Shown: piece by piece, positions 6,876 to 15,063 of the stretch
Layout: each line of letters starts with the position of its first letter
Position numbering within the stretch: the first letter of the stretch is position 1
From: Bacillota bacterium
GTDB lineage: Bacteria > Bacillota > Clostridia > Christensenellales > Aristaeellaceae
DNA length: 30,119 bases
Direction: 5' to 3'
NCBI GenBank assembly: GCA_023398575.1
Contig: JAEWSC010000081.1
Location: forward strand, 1-30,119
The notes under the pieces: model-generated
Database searches by the model: none
What the model was told of the DNA's origin: nothing
The model's input: the letters and a program-made list of their open reading frames with translations, nothing else
Made by a program: the position numbers and the translations under genes

Positions 6876-9800
6876 ATGTCTATCAAAATGACTGTGGACG
6901 GCAACACGGCCGTCAGCCATATCGCTTATGCGTTCAGCGATGTGGCGGCGATTTATCCCATCACGCCTTCCTCCAACATGGCGGAAATGGTGGATGAGTG
7001 GTCGGCCCAAGGGCGCAAAAATCTATTCGGACAACAGGTTCGTGTGGTGGAAATGCAAAGCGAAGCCGGCGCCGCCGGTGCTGTGCACGGCTCTTTGGTG
7101 GCCGGTGCGCTGACCAGCACCTTCACCGCCAGCCAGGGCTTGCTGCTCATGATTCCGAACATGTACAAAATCGCCGGTGAGCTTTTGCCCTGCGTTTTCC
7201 ATGTAAGCGCCCGCGCACTGGCCGCCCATGCCCTTTCCATCTTTGGCGATCATCAGGACGTTATGGCCTGCCGCCAGACCGGCTATGCCATGCTGTCTTC
7301 CAACAGCGTGCAGGAAGCCATGGACCTGGCATTGGTTGCCCACCTGGCCACGCTGAAAGCCAGCGTACCCTTCCTGCATTTCTTCGACGGCTTCCGCACC
7401 AGCCACGAAGTGCAGAAGATTGATGGTATTGAGTACAGCGAAATCGAATCCCTGATCGATCAAACGAAGATTGCTGATTTCCGTGCCCGTGCCATGAACC
7501 CCGAGCATCCCCACCAGCAGGGCACTGCCCAGAACCCCGACATCTACTTCCAGAACAGGGAAGCTGCCAATAAATTCTACACCGCCGTTCCCGGCATTGT
7601 GGAAGAAGTGATGGCCGATGTCTTTAAGCTCACCGGCCGCAAGTATGAGCTGTTCCAGTATGTCGGCGCTCCCGATGCCGAAAAGGTCATCATCGCCATG
7701 GGTTCCGGCTGCGAAACCATTGAAGAAACCATCAACGCTCTCTTGAAGAAGGGCGAAAAGGTCGGCCTGATCAAGGTCCGCCTGTACCGTCCCTTCTCCG
7801 CCAAGCACTTCCTGGCAGCCATCCCCGCCAGCTGCAAGAAGCTGGTTGTGCTGGACCGTACCAAGGAAGCCGGCAGCCTTGGTGAGCCCCTGTATGTTGA
7901 TATCCGTTCCGCTTTGGCAGAAGCCGGCCGTGAACTCACCGTTGTGGGCGGCCGCTATGGCCTTGGCAGCAAGGAATTCACCCCCACCATGGTGAAGGCC
8001 GTGTACGACAACATGGACGGTGCCTTGAAAAACCACTTCACCGTGGGTATCGAAGACGACGTAACAGGCCTGAGCCTGCCCCTTGGCCAGCAGCTGATCG
8101 CCGCTCCCGCCGGCACCGTCGCCTGCAAGTTCTATGGCCTGGGTGCTGATGGTACCGTTGGTGCCAACAAGAACTCCATCAAAATCATCGGTGATCACAC
8201 CGATATGTATGTGCAGGGCTACTTCGCCTACGACTCCAAAAAGTCCGGCGGCCTCACCGTCAGCCACCTGCGCTTTGGCAAATCCCCCATCCAGTCCACC
8301 TATTTGATTGACGCCGCGGACTTTGTAGCCTGCCACAACCCCGCTTATGTCACCGTGTATGATATGGTCTCCTCTTTGAAAGAGGGCGGCGTGTTCCTGC
8401 TCAATAGCCCCTGGAGCGCCGAGGAAATGGATGCCCAGCTGCCCGCCAAAATGAAACAGCTGCTGGCCAAGAAAAAGGCCCGCTTCTACACCATTGACGC
8501 CATCGACCTGGCCGGCAAAGTCGGCATGGGCGGACGCATCAACACCATCATGCAGGCTGCCTTCTTTAAACTGGCGGAAGTGATTCCCTACGAAGAAGCC
8601 GAAGGCTACATGAAGGCGTATGCCAAGAAGACCTATGGCCGTAAGGGTGAGGCTGTCGTGCAGCAGAACTATGCCGCCATCGACAGCGCTATCGCCGGTC
8701 TGAAGGAAGTCAAGGTTCCCGCCGAATGGGCCAATGCCCAAACCGGTGCCGAGCCCGTACGCGTAAAAGCCACCGACTACTTCTACGATGTTATCTCCCC
8801 CATCTTGACACAGGAAGGCGACAAACTGCCTGTCTCAAAGTTTGATCCCTCCGGCGTTGTGCCCACCGCCACCACCCGCTATGAAAAGCGCGGTATCGCA
8901 GTGAAGGTTCCCAAGTGGATTCCCGAAAACTGCATTCAGTGCAACACCTGCGCCTTGGTTTGCCCCCACGCCGTCATCCGTCCCATCTACACCCCCGATG
9001 CCATGATGAAGGATGCGCCCGAGGGGTATGTGGTAAAGCCCGCTACCGGTAAGGAATTCGCCGGCATGCAGTACCGCATCCAGATCAGCCCCATGGACTG
9101 CACCGGCTGCGGCAACTGTGCAGAGGTGTGCCCTGCCAAGACCAAGGCCCTGGAAATGGAACCCCTGGAGAGCCAGAAATATCAGGAGCCCTTCTGGGAG
9201 TTTGCCATGACCATGCCGGAGATCACCACCATCACCAATAAAGCTTCTGTGAAGAACAGTCAGGCTTTGAAGCCCTTGTTTGAGTTCTCCGGTGCCTGCG
9301 CCGGCTGCGGTGAGACCCCCTATATCAAGCTCATCACCCAGTTGTATGGCGACCGTATGCTCATCGCCAACGCCACGGGCTGCTCCTCCATCTATGGCGG
9401 ATCCGCCCCCACCTGCCCCTACACGGTCAACGAAAAGGGCCACGGTCCCGCTTGGGCCAACAGCCTGTTCGAAGACAATGCCGAGTTCGGCTTTGGTATG
9501 CAGTTGGCTTACGCACAGCGCCGCGACAAGCTGGCCCAAACCGTTGAAAAGCTGATCGCTGTGGAGTATGCAGAAGACGACATCAAGGCTGCCGGCAAGG
9601 AATGGCTGGAAGGCATGAATAACGCCGATGCCTCCAAGGCTGCTGCTGAAAAGCTGCTGGCCGCATGCAAGGATGGCGTTGATGTTGACTTGACCGGTAC
9701 CGAATGGGAAGCCGAATGGCTGAAAAACGGCAAGGTCTGCACCTGTGAAGCCTGCACCTTGGCCTATGATGTCATCAAGAGCGCTGACCTGCTGGTCAAG

Positions 9801-10439
9801 AAGTCTGTTTGGGTCTTCGGCGGCGACGGCTGGGCCTATGACATCGGCTACGGCGGACTGGACCATGTGCTGGCTTCCGGCCAGGATATCAACGTGCTGG
9901 TACTGGATACCGAAGTGTATTCCAACACCGGCGGCCAGGCTTCCAAATCCAGCCCCACCGGCGCTGTGGCCAAGTTTGCTGCCGCCGGCAAGCGCACCCG
10001 CAAGAAGGATCTGGGCTTAATGGCCATGAGCTACGGCTACGTATACGTTGCAACCGTTGCCATGAGCGCCAACCCCGCCCAGTTGATGAAGGCTGTCAGC
10101 GAGGCAGAGGCCTATCCGGGTCCCTCTCTGATCATCGCCTACTCCCCCTGCATCAACCACGGTATCAACATGGGTCTTTCCCAGGCTGAAACCCGTAAGG
10201 CTGTTGCCACCGGCTACTGGCCGCTGTATCGGTATAACCCCGATCTGCAGGATCAGGGCAAGAATCCCTTCGTTCTGGACAGCAAGGATCCCACCCAGAG
10301 CTATCAGGATTTCTTAAAGGGTGAGACCCGTTACACCTCCTTGACCAAGTTGTTCCCCGAAGCAGCCGAAAAGCTGTTTGCCGATGCGGAAAAAGATGCC
10401 GCTCATCGGTTGGAAACCTACAAGAAGCTGGCCCAGTAA
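6876..10439 (+). CDS. nifJ: pyruvate:ferredoxin (flavodoxin) oxidoreductase, single-chain
   Basis: A cytoplasmic enzyme that converts pyruvate and CoA to acetyl-CoA and CO2, reducing ferredoxin or flavodoxin; 1187 residues, the normal length. Near the N-terminus YPITPSSNMAEMVDEW is the domain I active-site region. Two 4Fe-4S clusters are bound by C686-x2-C689-x2-C692-x3-C696 and C742-x2-C745-x2-C748. In the second site the C748-x3-C752 cysteine is followed by Pro. C808 and C811 plus a later cysteine (C955/C957 region) fit the proximal cluster. GDGWAYDIGYGG near 983 is the thiamine-diphosphate/Mg motif. The start at 6876 has AAGGAGG eight bases upstream; the frame is open to 6735 but that part crosses the promoter. 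Codon use is strongly biased (GCC, AAG, CCC, GGC), typical of high expression. Confidence 0.97.
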   Translation: MSIKMTVDGNTAVSHIAYAFSDVAAIYPITPSSNMAEMVDEWSAQGRKNLFGQQVRVVEMQSEAGAAGAVHGSLVAGALTSTFTASQGLLLMIPNMYKIAGELLPCVFHVSARALAAHALSIFGDHQDVMACRQTGYAMLSSNSVQEAMDLALVAHLATLKASVPFLHFFDGFRTSHEVQKIDGIEYSEIESLIDQTKIADFRARAMNPEHPHQQGTAQNPDIYFQNREAANKFYTAVPGIVEEVMADVFKLTGRKYELFQYVGAPDAEKVIIAMGSGCETIEETINALLKKGEKVGLIKVRLYRPFSAKHFLAAIPASCKKLVVLDRTKEAGSLGEPLYVDIRSALAEAGRELTVVGGRYGLGSKEFTPTMVKAVYDNMDGALKNHFTVGIEDDVTGLSLPLGQQLIAAPAGTVACKFYGLGADGTVGANKNSIKIIGDHTDMYVQGYFAYDSKKSGGLTVSHLRFGKSPIQSTYLIDAADFVACHNPAYVTVYDMVSSLKEGGVFLLNSPWSAEEMDAQLPAKMKQLLAKKKARFYTIDAIDLAGKVGMGGRINTIMQAAFFKLAEVIPYEEAEGYMKAYAKKTYGRKGEAVVQQNYAAIDSAIAGLKEVKVPAEWANAQTGAEPVRVKATDYFYDVISPILTQEGDKLPVSKFDPSGVVPTATTRYEKRGIAVKVPKWIPENCIQCNTCALVCPHAVIRPIYTPDAMMKDAPEGYVVKPATGKEFAGMQYRIQISPMDCTGCGNCAEVCPAKTKALEMEPLESQKYQEPFWEFAMTMPEITTITNKASVKNSQALKPLFEFSGACAGCGETPYIKLITQLYGDRMLIANATGCSSIYGGSAPTCPYTVNEKGHGPAWANSLFEDNAEFGFGMQLAYAQRRDKLAQTVEKLIAVEYAEDDIKAAGKEWLEGMNNADASKAAAEKLLAACKDGVDVDLTGTEWEAEWLKNGKVCTCEACTLAYDVIKSADLLVKKSVWVFGGDGWAYDIGYGGLDHVLASGQDINVLVLDTEVYSNTGGQASKSSPTGAVAKFAAAGKRTRKKDLGLMAMSYGYVYVATVAMSANPAQLMKAVSEAEAYPGPSLIIAYSPCINHGINMGLSQAETRKAVATGYWPLYRYNPDLQDQGKNPFVLDSKDPTQSYQDFLKGETRYTSLTKLFPEAAEKLFADAEKDAAHRLETYKKLAQ

Positions 10440-10460
10440 GGTTAGCGACAAAGCAAAGTC

Positions 10461-10487
10461 AGGGAGCCGCCCCTTGGGCGGCTCCCT
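10461..10487 (+). terminator. terminator of PFOR gene
   Basis: Perfect 12-bp GC-rich arms (10461-10472 and 10476-10487) around a CTT loop, followed by a short T run, 21 bases after the PFOR stop. Because the next gene converges from the other strand, it may serve both directions. Confidence 0.9.
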
Positions 10488-10536
10488 TTCACATGCTGTA
10501 GTACACAGATGGTTGTGCTATTGGCCAATCCTTGGG

Positions 10537-11226
10537 TTAACCATAGAATCCCTGTTCGTGTGCCTTGTGTACACTGATACCCACACTCCCGTCCTCCTTG
10601 ATGATTTGCATCACATGATCGATGGGAATGATGGGTGCAATCTTATTCTCCAAATGCGGAATTCTCGGTGCAAGGCATCTGGTGAATGAGTTCCTGTTTA
10701 AAAGCTGAAGCTGATCTGATTGACACCTCCCCCGAACCACTTCCTCCAAATCAATGATCTGTACATCTCCCATGTACGTTTCCTCTTCCTCACCTGCCCA
10801 ACATGTATAGACTTCGGCTTGATCCCCTGGCTGTAAGTATTTGCACAGAAACTCCACCAGCATCTTGCCAGAACTGACATCCAAATTGTACAAATATGGC
10901 AGCGTAAAGTGTCTAGCCATTGCATTCTTGCCAGTTTCAAACACCTCACCACCCCGTCGTGTTATGATGGGTTCATACGGCTTGAGACTCACCCCATGGA
11001 TATCAGAATAAGCTGTATACACAACTACCTTGCCCTTTAAACGCTCCAGTTCCTTTTGCTCTTCGCTGTTCATATTCACCAATTGATGGGTTATCGGATT
11101 TCTGGGCAAAACAAAATCGACGGAGTTACTGTATGCCAGATAGCTATCATAAACAGCTATAGGTGGTATACCATACAATCCGGTGGGTAGTTCCCGGTTG
11201 CAAGCCAAGTAATCAAAATAGCTCAT
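10537..11226 (-). CDS. unrecognised protein, 229 residues
   Basis: I do not recognise this protein. It has no signal peptide or membrane segment and appears soluble and cytoplasmic. Visible features are a Lys/Glu-rich helix around residues 54-66 (EEQKELERLKGK), a cluster of acidic residues (WAGEEEETYMGDVQIIDLEE) near 143-162 and several scattered cysteines. AAGG stands close before the ATG, a short spacing. The gene stands alone between PFOR and an HD-domain gene, convergent to PFOR, and is visibly lower in GC with more mixed codons than PFOR, which could mean recent acquisition or simply low expression. An antisense or shifted alternative frame is unlikely given the uninterrupted length. Confidence 0.65.
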   Translation of the reverse strand: MSYFDYLACNRELPTGLYGIPPIAVYDSYLAYSNSVDFVLPRNPITHQLVNMNSEEQKELERLKGKVVVYTAYSDIHGVSLKPYEPIITRRGGEVFETGKNAMARHFTLPYLYNLDVSSGKMLVEFLCKYLQPGDQAEVYTCWAGEEEETYMGDVQIIDLEEVVRGRCQSDQLQLLNRNSFTRCLAPRIPHLENKIAPIIPIDHVMQIIKEDGSVGISVHKAHEQGFYG

Positions 11227-11309
11227 AAACCTTCATCTCGTTTCATGGCAATCAAAGCAAAGGATATTGCTTGTCTATACAAAAAATCATAAAGTAGCTA
11301 TAAGTTACG

Positions 11310-11903
11310 TTATTGGTGCATTGTGTTCATTGATGCTGCCACTTCTCGTTCAAGCAATACCCTCATTGCACGGTATGCTTCCTCTGCAATTGCCTTGGCT
11401 TCCGGAACCATGGCTGCATAATGGGCATCAGTCTTCTCTGCATACCATTCAAGACCTTGCTTATAACCATATTGCTTGACTACAAAAGCATAGTGCAACC
11501 AATAGCCGGGCATGAGCACCTGACTTACTGCATCGGCGTTAGAAATACAGACCTCTTCCAAAGTACCTTGTGACAGCGCCAATGGCGCGGAGTGGGTAAC
11601 CGCGCACTGCCTAACAGCGGCAATCTTATCATCAGGGTATCCGTGGGAGGAAAGAATCTCTGCCGCTCGCTCACTACCCAGGATATGGTGCCTTGCCACC
11701 GAAGCGTAATCCTCAATGGCAGCAATGTCATGCAAGTAAGCGGAAAGCGCCACAATCTCCCGGTCGGCTCCCAAGGTCTTTGCCAATGCATCGGCAATAC
11801 CCGCCATGACGCAAATATGCTTTTCAAAAAACACGATATCGAAGGGGCCTTTCCCCTCACGGCACACATTCTCTATCAAATCCCGGATTTTGTTTACCAA
11901 CAT
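11310..11903 (-). CDS. HD-domain phosphohydrolase-like protein
   Basis: A 197-residue protein of the HD superfamily, metal-dependent phosphohydrolases acting on nucleotides or phosphate esters. The metal ligands can be followed: H29 (EKHICVMAG), H58-D59 (YLHDIAAIEDY), the paired histidines at 72-73 (ARHHILGSERA) and a later VTHSAP. The start at 11903 is seven bases after a perfect AGGAGGA; the ATG at 11909 is too close to it. No membrane segment is seen. It is monocistronic as far as can be told. The substrate is not predictable; small bacterial HD proteins of this type are often of unknown use. Confidence 0.82.
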   Translation of the reverse strand: MLVNKIRDLIENVCREGKGPFDIVFFEKHICVMAGIADALAKTLGADREIVALSAYLHDIAAIEDYASVARHHILGSERAAEILSSHGYPDDKIAAVRQCAVTHSAPLALSQGTLEEVCISNADAVSQVLMPGYWLHYAFVVKQYGYKQGLEWYAEKTDAHYAAMVPEAKAIAEEAYRAMRVLLEREVAASMNTMHQ

Positions 11904-12012
11904 ACACATATCCTCCTAAATGCTGCTTCTACTTGCCTGTATCATATCAGGGAAAGCGCCTCATTACAATATATTCCTTTTCATCGCTGCATGCAGCATA
12001 ACTGGCTATAGA

Positions 12013-12047
12013 AAAAACCTTCCTGGCTGCTTGCCCGGAAGGTTTTT
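12013..12047 (-). terminator. terminator of the VOC-protein gene
   Basis: The 11-bp arms AAAAACCTTCC (12013-12023) and GGAAGGTTTTT (12037-12047) with a 13-base loop give an A-rich/T-rich ended stem on both strands. It lies 30 bases downstream of the VOC gene on the minus strand. Confidence 0.8.
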
Positions 12048-12076
12048 ATACCATGCGAGTGAAAATGATTTACTTC

Positions 12077-12511
12077 TTAGTTGTTACCGTATTCTTTGCC
12101 GCTATCGTGGCTAAATTGCCAGCTGATGCCGAACTTGTCGGTGACCATGCCGTACAGGTTGCTCCAGAAGGTTTCCTGAAGCTCCATGTCCACCTTGCCA
12201 CCCTCGCTCAATGCATGAAACAATCGCTTGATCTCATCCGCATCCTTCGTAACAACGGTTAACGCGATGTTGTTGCCTTTGACAAAAGGCATACCTGGCG
12301 GTACATCGCTGAACATTACAGTGGTACCTTCAATCTCAAGATCGGTATACATAATCAAATTCTTGTCCTTCTCCTCAAGCCCCATATCATCATCGCCTGG
12401 TGCTTCGCCAAAGGTCATAAACTCAGGTTCATCGGTTTTGAAAACCTTGGCGTAAAACGACACCGCCTCGCGGCAGTTACCATCAAAATTCACAAACACC
12501 TGCAACGCCAT
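12077..12511 (-). CDS. VOC superfamily protein, PhnB/YjdN-like
   Basis: A 144-residue protein of the vicinal-oxygen-chelate fold, PhnB-like subgroup (annotated elsewhere as 3-demethylubiquinone methyltransferase-like, a name that does not imply that activity). The opening VFVNFDGNCREAVSFYAKVF is the typical first beta-alpha unit, and MYTDLEIEGTTVMFSDVPPG and WQFSHD are the later ones. The start at 12511 has AAGGAG eight bases upstream; the frame extends to 12568 but no ribosome binding site supports that. Members are glyoxalase/bleomycin-resistance relatives whose substrates are mostly unknown. It is a single gene with its own terminator. Confidence 0.85.
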   Translation of the reverse strand: MALQVFVNFDGNCREAVSFYAKVFKTDEPEFMTFGEAPGDDDMGLEEKDKNLIMYTDLEIEGTTVMFSDVPPGMPFVKGNNIALTVVTKDADEIKRLFHALSEGGKVDMELQETFWSNLYGMVTDKFGISWQFSHDSGKEYGNN

Positions 12512-12589
12512 ATCTTTCACTCCTTGCTTTATAGGTTGTCCTGGTAATGGTATACCACAAAAGATCAACCTTTAAACATAATCGGTTTC

Positions 12590-13048
12590 TTACCCTATCC
12601 GGCGCCGCTCGAGCAACACAAGCTTCATTTCATCAAACTCAACATGGCCGACTATGCTGTAACCGCAAGATACATAAAATGCAACATTGCTCTGCTTGTC
12701 TGCCGGTGTATCCAGCGTAAAGAGCACACTGTCCGGAAAAGCGGTTTCGATAAAGGCCATTGCCGCTTTTCCAATGCCCTTGCCCTGATATTCCGGCAAT
12801 ATACTCAAACTATTGAGGTGACACTCGTTTCCTTCCCGCAGCTTGATAATCATATTCCCTACAGGAATGTCATCCGCAAGGATTAAGAAATCATGATGGT
12901 TTGTAATAATGTCCCGCATATCACTTTCCGGCCGGTTGTAACTGGGACAGGAGCCGTAACGTAGAAAATCCTGATAGAACGCCTCATTTTGCAGCTTTAT
13001 GGCGATAGGAATATCCTCAATATTGGCACGACGAAAATCCAACCGCAT
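12590..13048 (-). CDS. GNAT-family N-acetyltransferase
   Basis: A 152-residue acetyl-CoA-dependent acyltransferase. LSILPEYQGKGIGKAAMAF is the acetyl-CoA pyrophosphate-binding motif (Q/R-x-x-G-x-G/A), preceded by the beta-4 strand. The C-terminal VAFYVSCGYSIVG is the usual FY-x-x-x-GF/Y element. The ATG at 13048 follows GAGGA by eight bases and is preferred over the in-frame GTG at 13063. The acceptor substrate cannot be inferred. It sits 78 bases upstream of the VOC gene on the same strand and could be co-transcribed with it. Confidence 0.88.
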   Translation of the reverse strand: MRLDFRRANIEDIPIAIKLQNEAFYQDFLRYGSCPSYNRPESDMRDIITNHHDFLILADDIPVGNMIIKLREGNECHLNSLSILPEYQGKGIGKAAMAFIETAFPDSVLFTLDTPADKQSNVAFYVSCGYSIVGHVEFDEMKLVLLERRRIG

Positions 13049-13175
13049 TTTCGAATCCTCCACCGATGCAATCTGTTACTTTGATATACATAATAAGTAT
13101 TATAAAGATAATGAATGGCATCATATCACACATCGCCAGAACTGGCAACACCTTGCTCTTGCTATACAAAGTAAT

Positions 13176-13203
13176 TGAAGCCTGGCGTTTGAGCCAGGCT
13201 TCA
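13176..13203 (-). terminator. terminator of the GH18 gene
   Basis: Perfect 11-bp arms TGAAGCCTGGC (13176-13186) and GCCAGGCTTCA (13193-13203) with a 6-base loop, 17 bases after the GH18 stop on the minus strand. The following bases are only moderately T-rich. Confidence 0.75.
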
Positions 13204-13219
13204 TGAAATGAATATTGCA

Positions 13220-14653
13220 CTATTTTAGGTTTTTGTACAGCGCATTGAGTAACGTTCCATCCTCGTTCTGGGACAGCTCCCAGATACCCGCACCGGCCAG
13301 CCCTTGATTTTTGATATACGCTGCCTTCTGGGCAAGAGATGTGGCATCCTCATAGGTGATGAATGTGGAACCATTGAAGAGCCAGGGCGTTTTCCCTGCC
13401 GCACCGTAATAGCGGGTGTAGGCTTTGTTAGACAAGTATTGGGATACAATGACGTCATAGTACAGCGTCTTGTAACCGCTGTAGGTTTTATAAATGCCCG
13501 TTCCGCCGCCTTTTACATTGCTGTAGCGGTGGCCATAAAAAGGCACGCCCATCACCATTTTCGATTTGGGAAAGCCAGCGCCTGCCCAAGCTTTAACGGC
13601 CTGGTCCGCGCTCCACACAAGTTGGGGCGAGGAATCTGTGGACCCGTACAGGGGCGCATTGTGGTCGGTATACTTGTCGCCGTATCCATGAATGTCATAC
13701 GCCATGACAACTCCAAAATCAAGATACTGGGCGATGGACTTCATTTGCACATTGCCCACAAACTCCTTACCCGCGCCGCCGGCGATGGTCAGCAGATACC
13801 GTTTGCCATCCTTTTTCCCCTGGGCATCCAAGGTTTCACGCAATGCCTTCAACAGCAGCGTAAAGTTTTCCTTGTCGGCAGCCCGGTATGCATTCTCCGG
13901 CTTGCCGCCGCTGACGGGAAATTCCCAATCGATGTCTACACCGTCCAGCCCGTGGGTGGCCACAAACTCAGCGGCACTCCATGCAAATGCTTCCCTGCGG
14001 CTGGCGGTGGAAGCCGCGTTGGAAAACCGGCCAGACCATTCCCAGCCACCTACAGAAATAAGGTTCTTAAGGTTGGGATATTTCTTTTTTAAGGCCCTAA
14101 GCTCCGCGAAGTTTTTCAGATCCACATCTGAATCACCCATCACAACCTTATAATCGCTGCTAATGTTCGCAAAGGCATATAGAATATGGGTCAGTTTGGA
14201 GACAGGGATGTCATTGGGCGTATACCCGGAATAAGCTGCCCAACTGGCATAATACCCGGCAATAACTTTGCCTGTTGTGCCGCCGCCTTTGGTTGTCACG
14301 GTAATTTTTTCGCTGGCGCCGGAAATATTACCGGCTGCGTCCTGGGCTGCCACATAAAAGACATAGGATGTTCCTGGCGCAAGCCCTGTAATCGTTGCTT
14401 CGGTATTTTTTGTGTTCGTCAAGTACGCCTGATCTTTGTACACCGCATAGGATGCCACGCCCACGTTATCTGTTGATTTTTTCCAGGTGAGACGTACTGA
14501 TGCAGTGTCCACACTCGCCGCTGTTAAGCCTGTGGGCTTGGTTGGCTTCGATGTGTCGGCTGCGGCGGCTGCACCCAAGGACACAGTGCATAGTATCAGC
14601 ACCATCAGCCCTGCGCCCAGCGCCTTTGAAAACCTATTCACTTTCACTCGCAA
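13220..14653 (-). CDS. secreted FnIII-GH18 glycoside hydrolase (chitinase-like)
   Basis: A 477-residue exported enzyme predicted to cleave beta-1,4-linked N-acetylglucosamine polymers. Residues 1-32 form a signal peptide (basic start, hydrophobic run, AAAAA-type cleavage region). Residues 36-121 are one fibronectin type III domain. Residues 128-477 are the family 18 barrel. The catalytic motif DGVDIDWE is at 237-244, with E244 the proton donor; SVGGW at 200-204 and a MAYD strand are also present. The start is TTG at 14653, five bases after AAAGGGG; GTG codons at 14647 and 14641 are possible alternatives. It has its own promoter and terminator. No cell-wall anchor or chitin-binding domain is seen. 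Spore-cortex or peptidoglycan action is an alternative role for GH18 proteins in Firmicutes. Confidence 0.93.
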   Translation of the reverse strand: MRVKVNRFSKALGAGLMVLILCTVSLGAAAAADTSKPTKPTGLTAASVDTASVRLTWKKSTDNVGVASYAVYKDQAYLTNTKNTEATITGLAPGTSYVFYVAAQDAAGNISGASEKITVTTKGGGTTGKVIAGYYASWAAYSGYTPNDIPVSKLTHILYAFANISSDYKVVMGDSDVDLKNFAELRALKKKYPNLKNLISVGGWEWSGRFSNAASTASRREAFAWSAAEFVATHGLDGVDIDWEFPVSGGKPENAYRAADKENFTLLLKALRETLDAQGKKDGKRYLLTIAGGAGKEFVGNVQMKSIAQYLDFGVVMAYDIHGYGDKYTDHNAPLYGSTDSSPQLVWSADQAVKAWAGAGFPKSKMVMGVPFYGHRYSNVKGGGTGIYKTYSGYKTLYYDVIVSQYLSNKAYTRYYGAAGKTPWLFNGSTFITYEDATSLAQKAAYIKNQGLAGAGIWELSQNEDGTLLNALYKNLK

Positions 14654-14686
14654 GAAAGCCCCTTTCTGCTAAATTAATACTGAATT

Positions 14687-14715
14687 ACTATAGTATAATT
14701 GTGCAGTTATAACAA
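14687..14715 (-). promoter_or_regulatory. probable promoter of the GH18 gene
   Basis: On the minus strand TTGTTA (14715-14710), 17 bases, TATAGT (14692-14687). Spacing is ideal, with four and five matches to consensus. It lies about 35 bases upstream of the TTG start. A dyad at 14763-14784 lies just upstream and may bind a regulator. Confidence 0.55.
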
Positions 14716-14762
14716 CCCACAATTTATGGAATCCTAGCAAAACAGCACGAAACAAGCAGAAA

Positions 14763-14784
14763 TGTTGGGTATCCTATACCAACA
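14763..14784. promoter_or_regulatory. dyad upstream of the GH18 promoter
   Basis: TGTTGGGTAT and ATACCAACA flank three bases, a 9-bp inverted match with one bulged G. It lies between the mgl-operon terminator and the GH18 -35 element. It could be an operator for GH18 control or a second, weaker terminator stem. Confidence 0.35.
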
Positions 14785-14799
14785 TCAAGAAAATATTGC

Positions 14800-14824
14800 A
14801 AAAAAAAATAGCGCCATCTGGCGC
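14800..14824 (-). terminator. terminator of the mgl operon
   Basis: On the minus strand a GCGCC-AGAT-GGCGC hairpin (14824-14811) is followed after two bases by a run of nine T (14808-14800). It lies about 38 bases after the small membrane protein gene, marking the end of the mgl transcript. Confidence 0.85.
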
Positions 14825-14861
14825 CGGATAATATAGGCAAAGTGCCTAGGCTAGTTAGCTG

Positions 14862-15059
14862 TTACCGACCTTGACTCACACCAATTGCAATGCTTAAGAT
14901 GAGCAGCAGGACAAGCACGCAGATGATGATATTCATCGTACGGACAGATATGCGAATGTGACTATATAGGGATTCCCGAATCCCCCTTGACCGCTGTACC
15001 ATCAATTTTTTCGATTCCATGCCAAATCCCAACTCGCGATCATTTTTATGCAAATCCAT
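14862..15059 (-). CDS. small single-span membrane protein at the end of the mgl operon
   Basis: A 65-residue protein not in any family I can name. The first 42 residues are polar and basic (several K/R, HKNDRE near the start, MVQRSRGIRE in the middle). Residues 43-61 form one strong membrane helix (NIIICVLVLLLILSIAIG), and the tail is only SQGR. The charge pattern predicts the N-terminus inside. A GAGG site lies seven bases before the ATG and overlaps the end of mglC, whose stop is four bases upstream, so translation is probably coupled. A terminator follows. Position suggests an accessory or regulatory role for the MglABC importer. A later start at Met14 (15020) is possible. Confidence 0.7.
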   Translation of the reverse strand: MDLHKNDRELGFGMESKKLMVQRSRGIRESLYSHIRISVRTMNIIICVLVLLLILSIAIGVSQGR

Positions 15060-15063
15060 TTGA

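Noticed and set aside
7023..8741. Minus-strand open frame of 572 codons inside PFOR, and a second at 8835-9866
   Set aside because: Both are shadows of the strong codon bias of PFOR. The products are Gly/His/Phe-rich without domains or ribosome binding sites.
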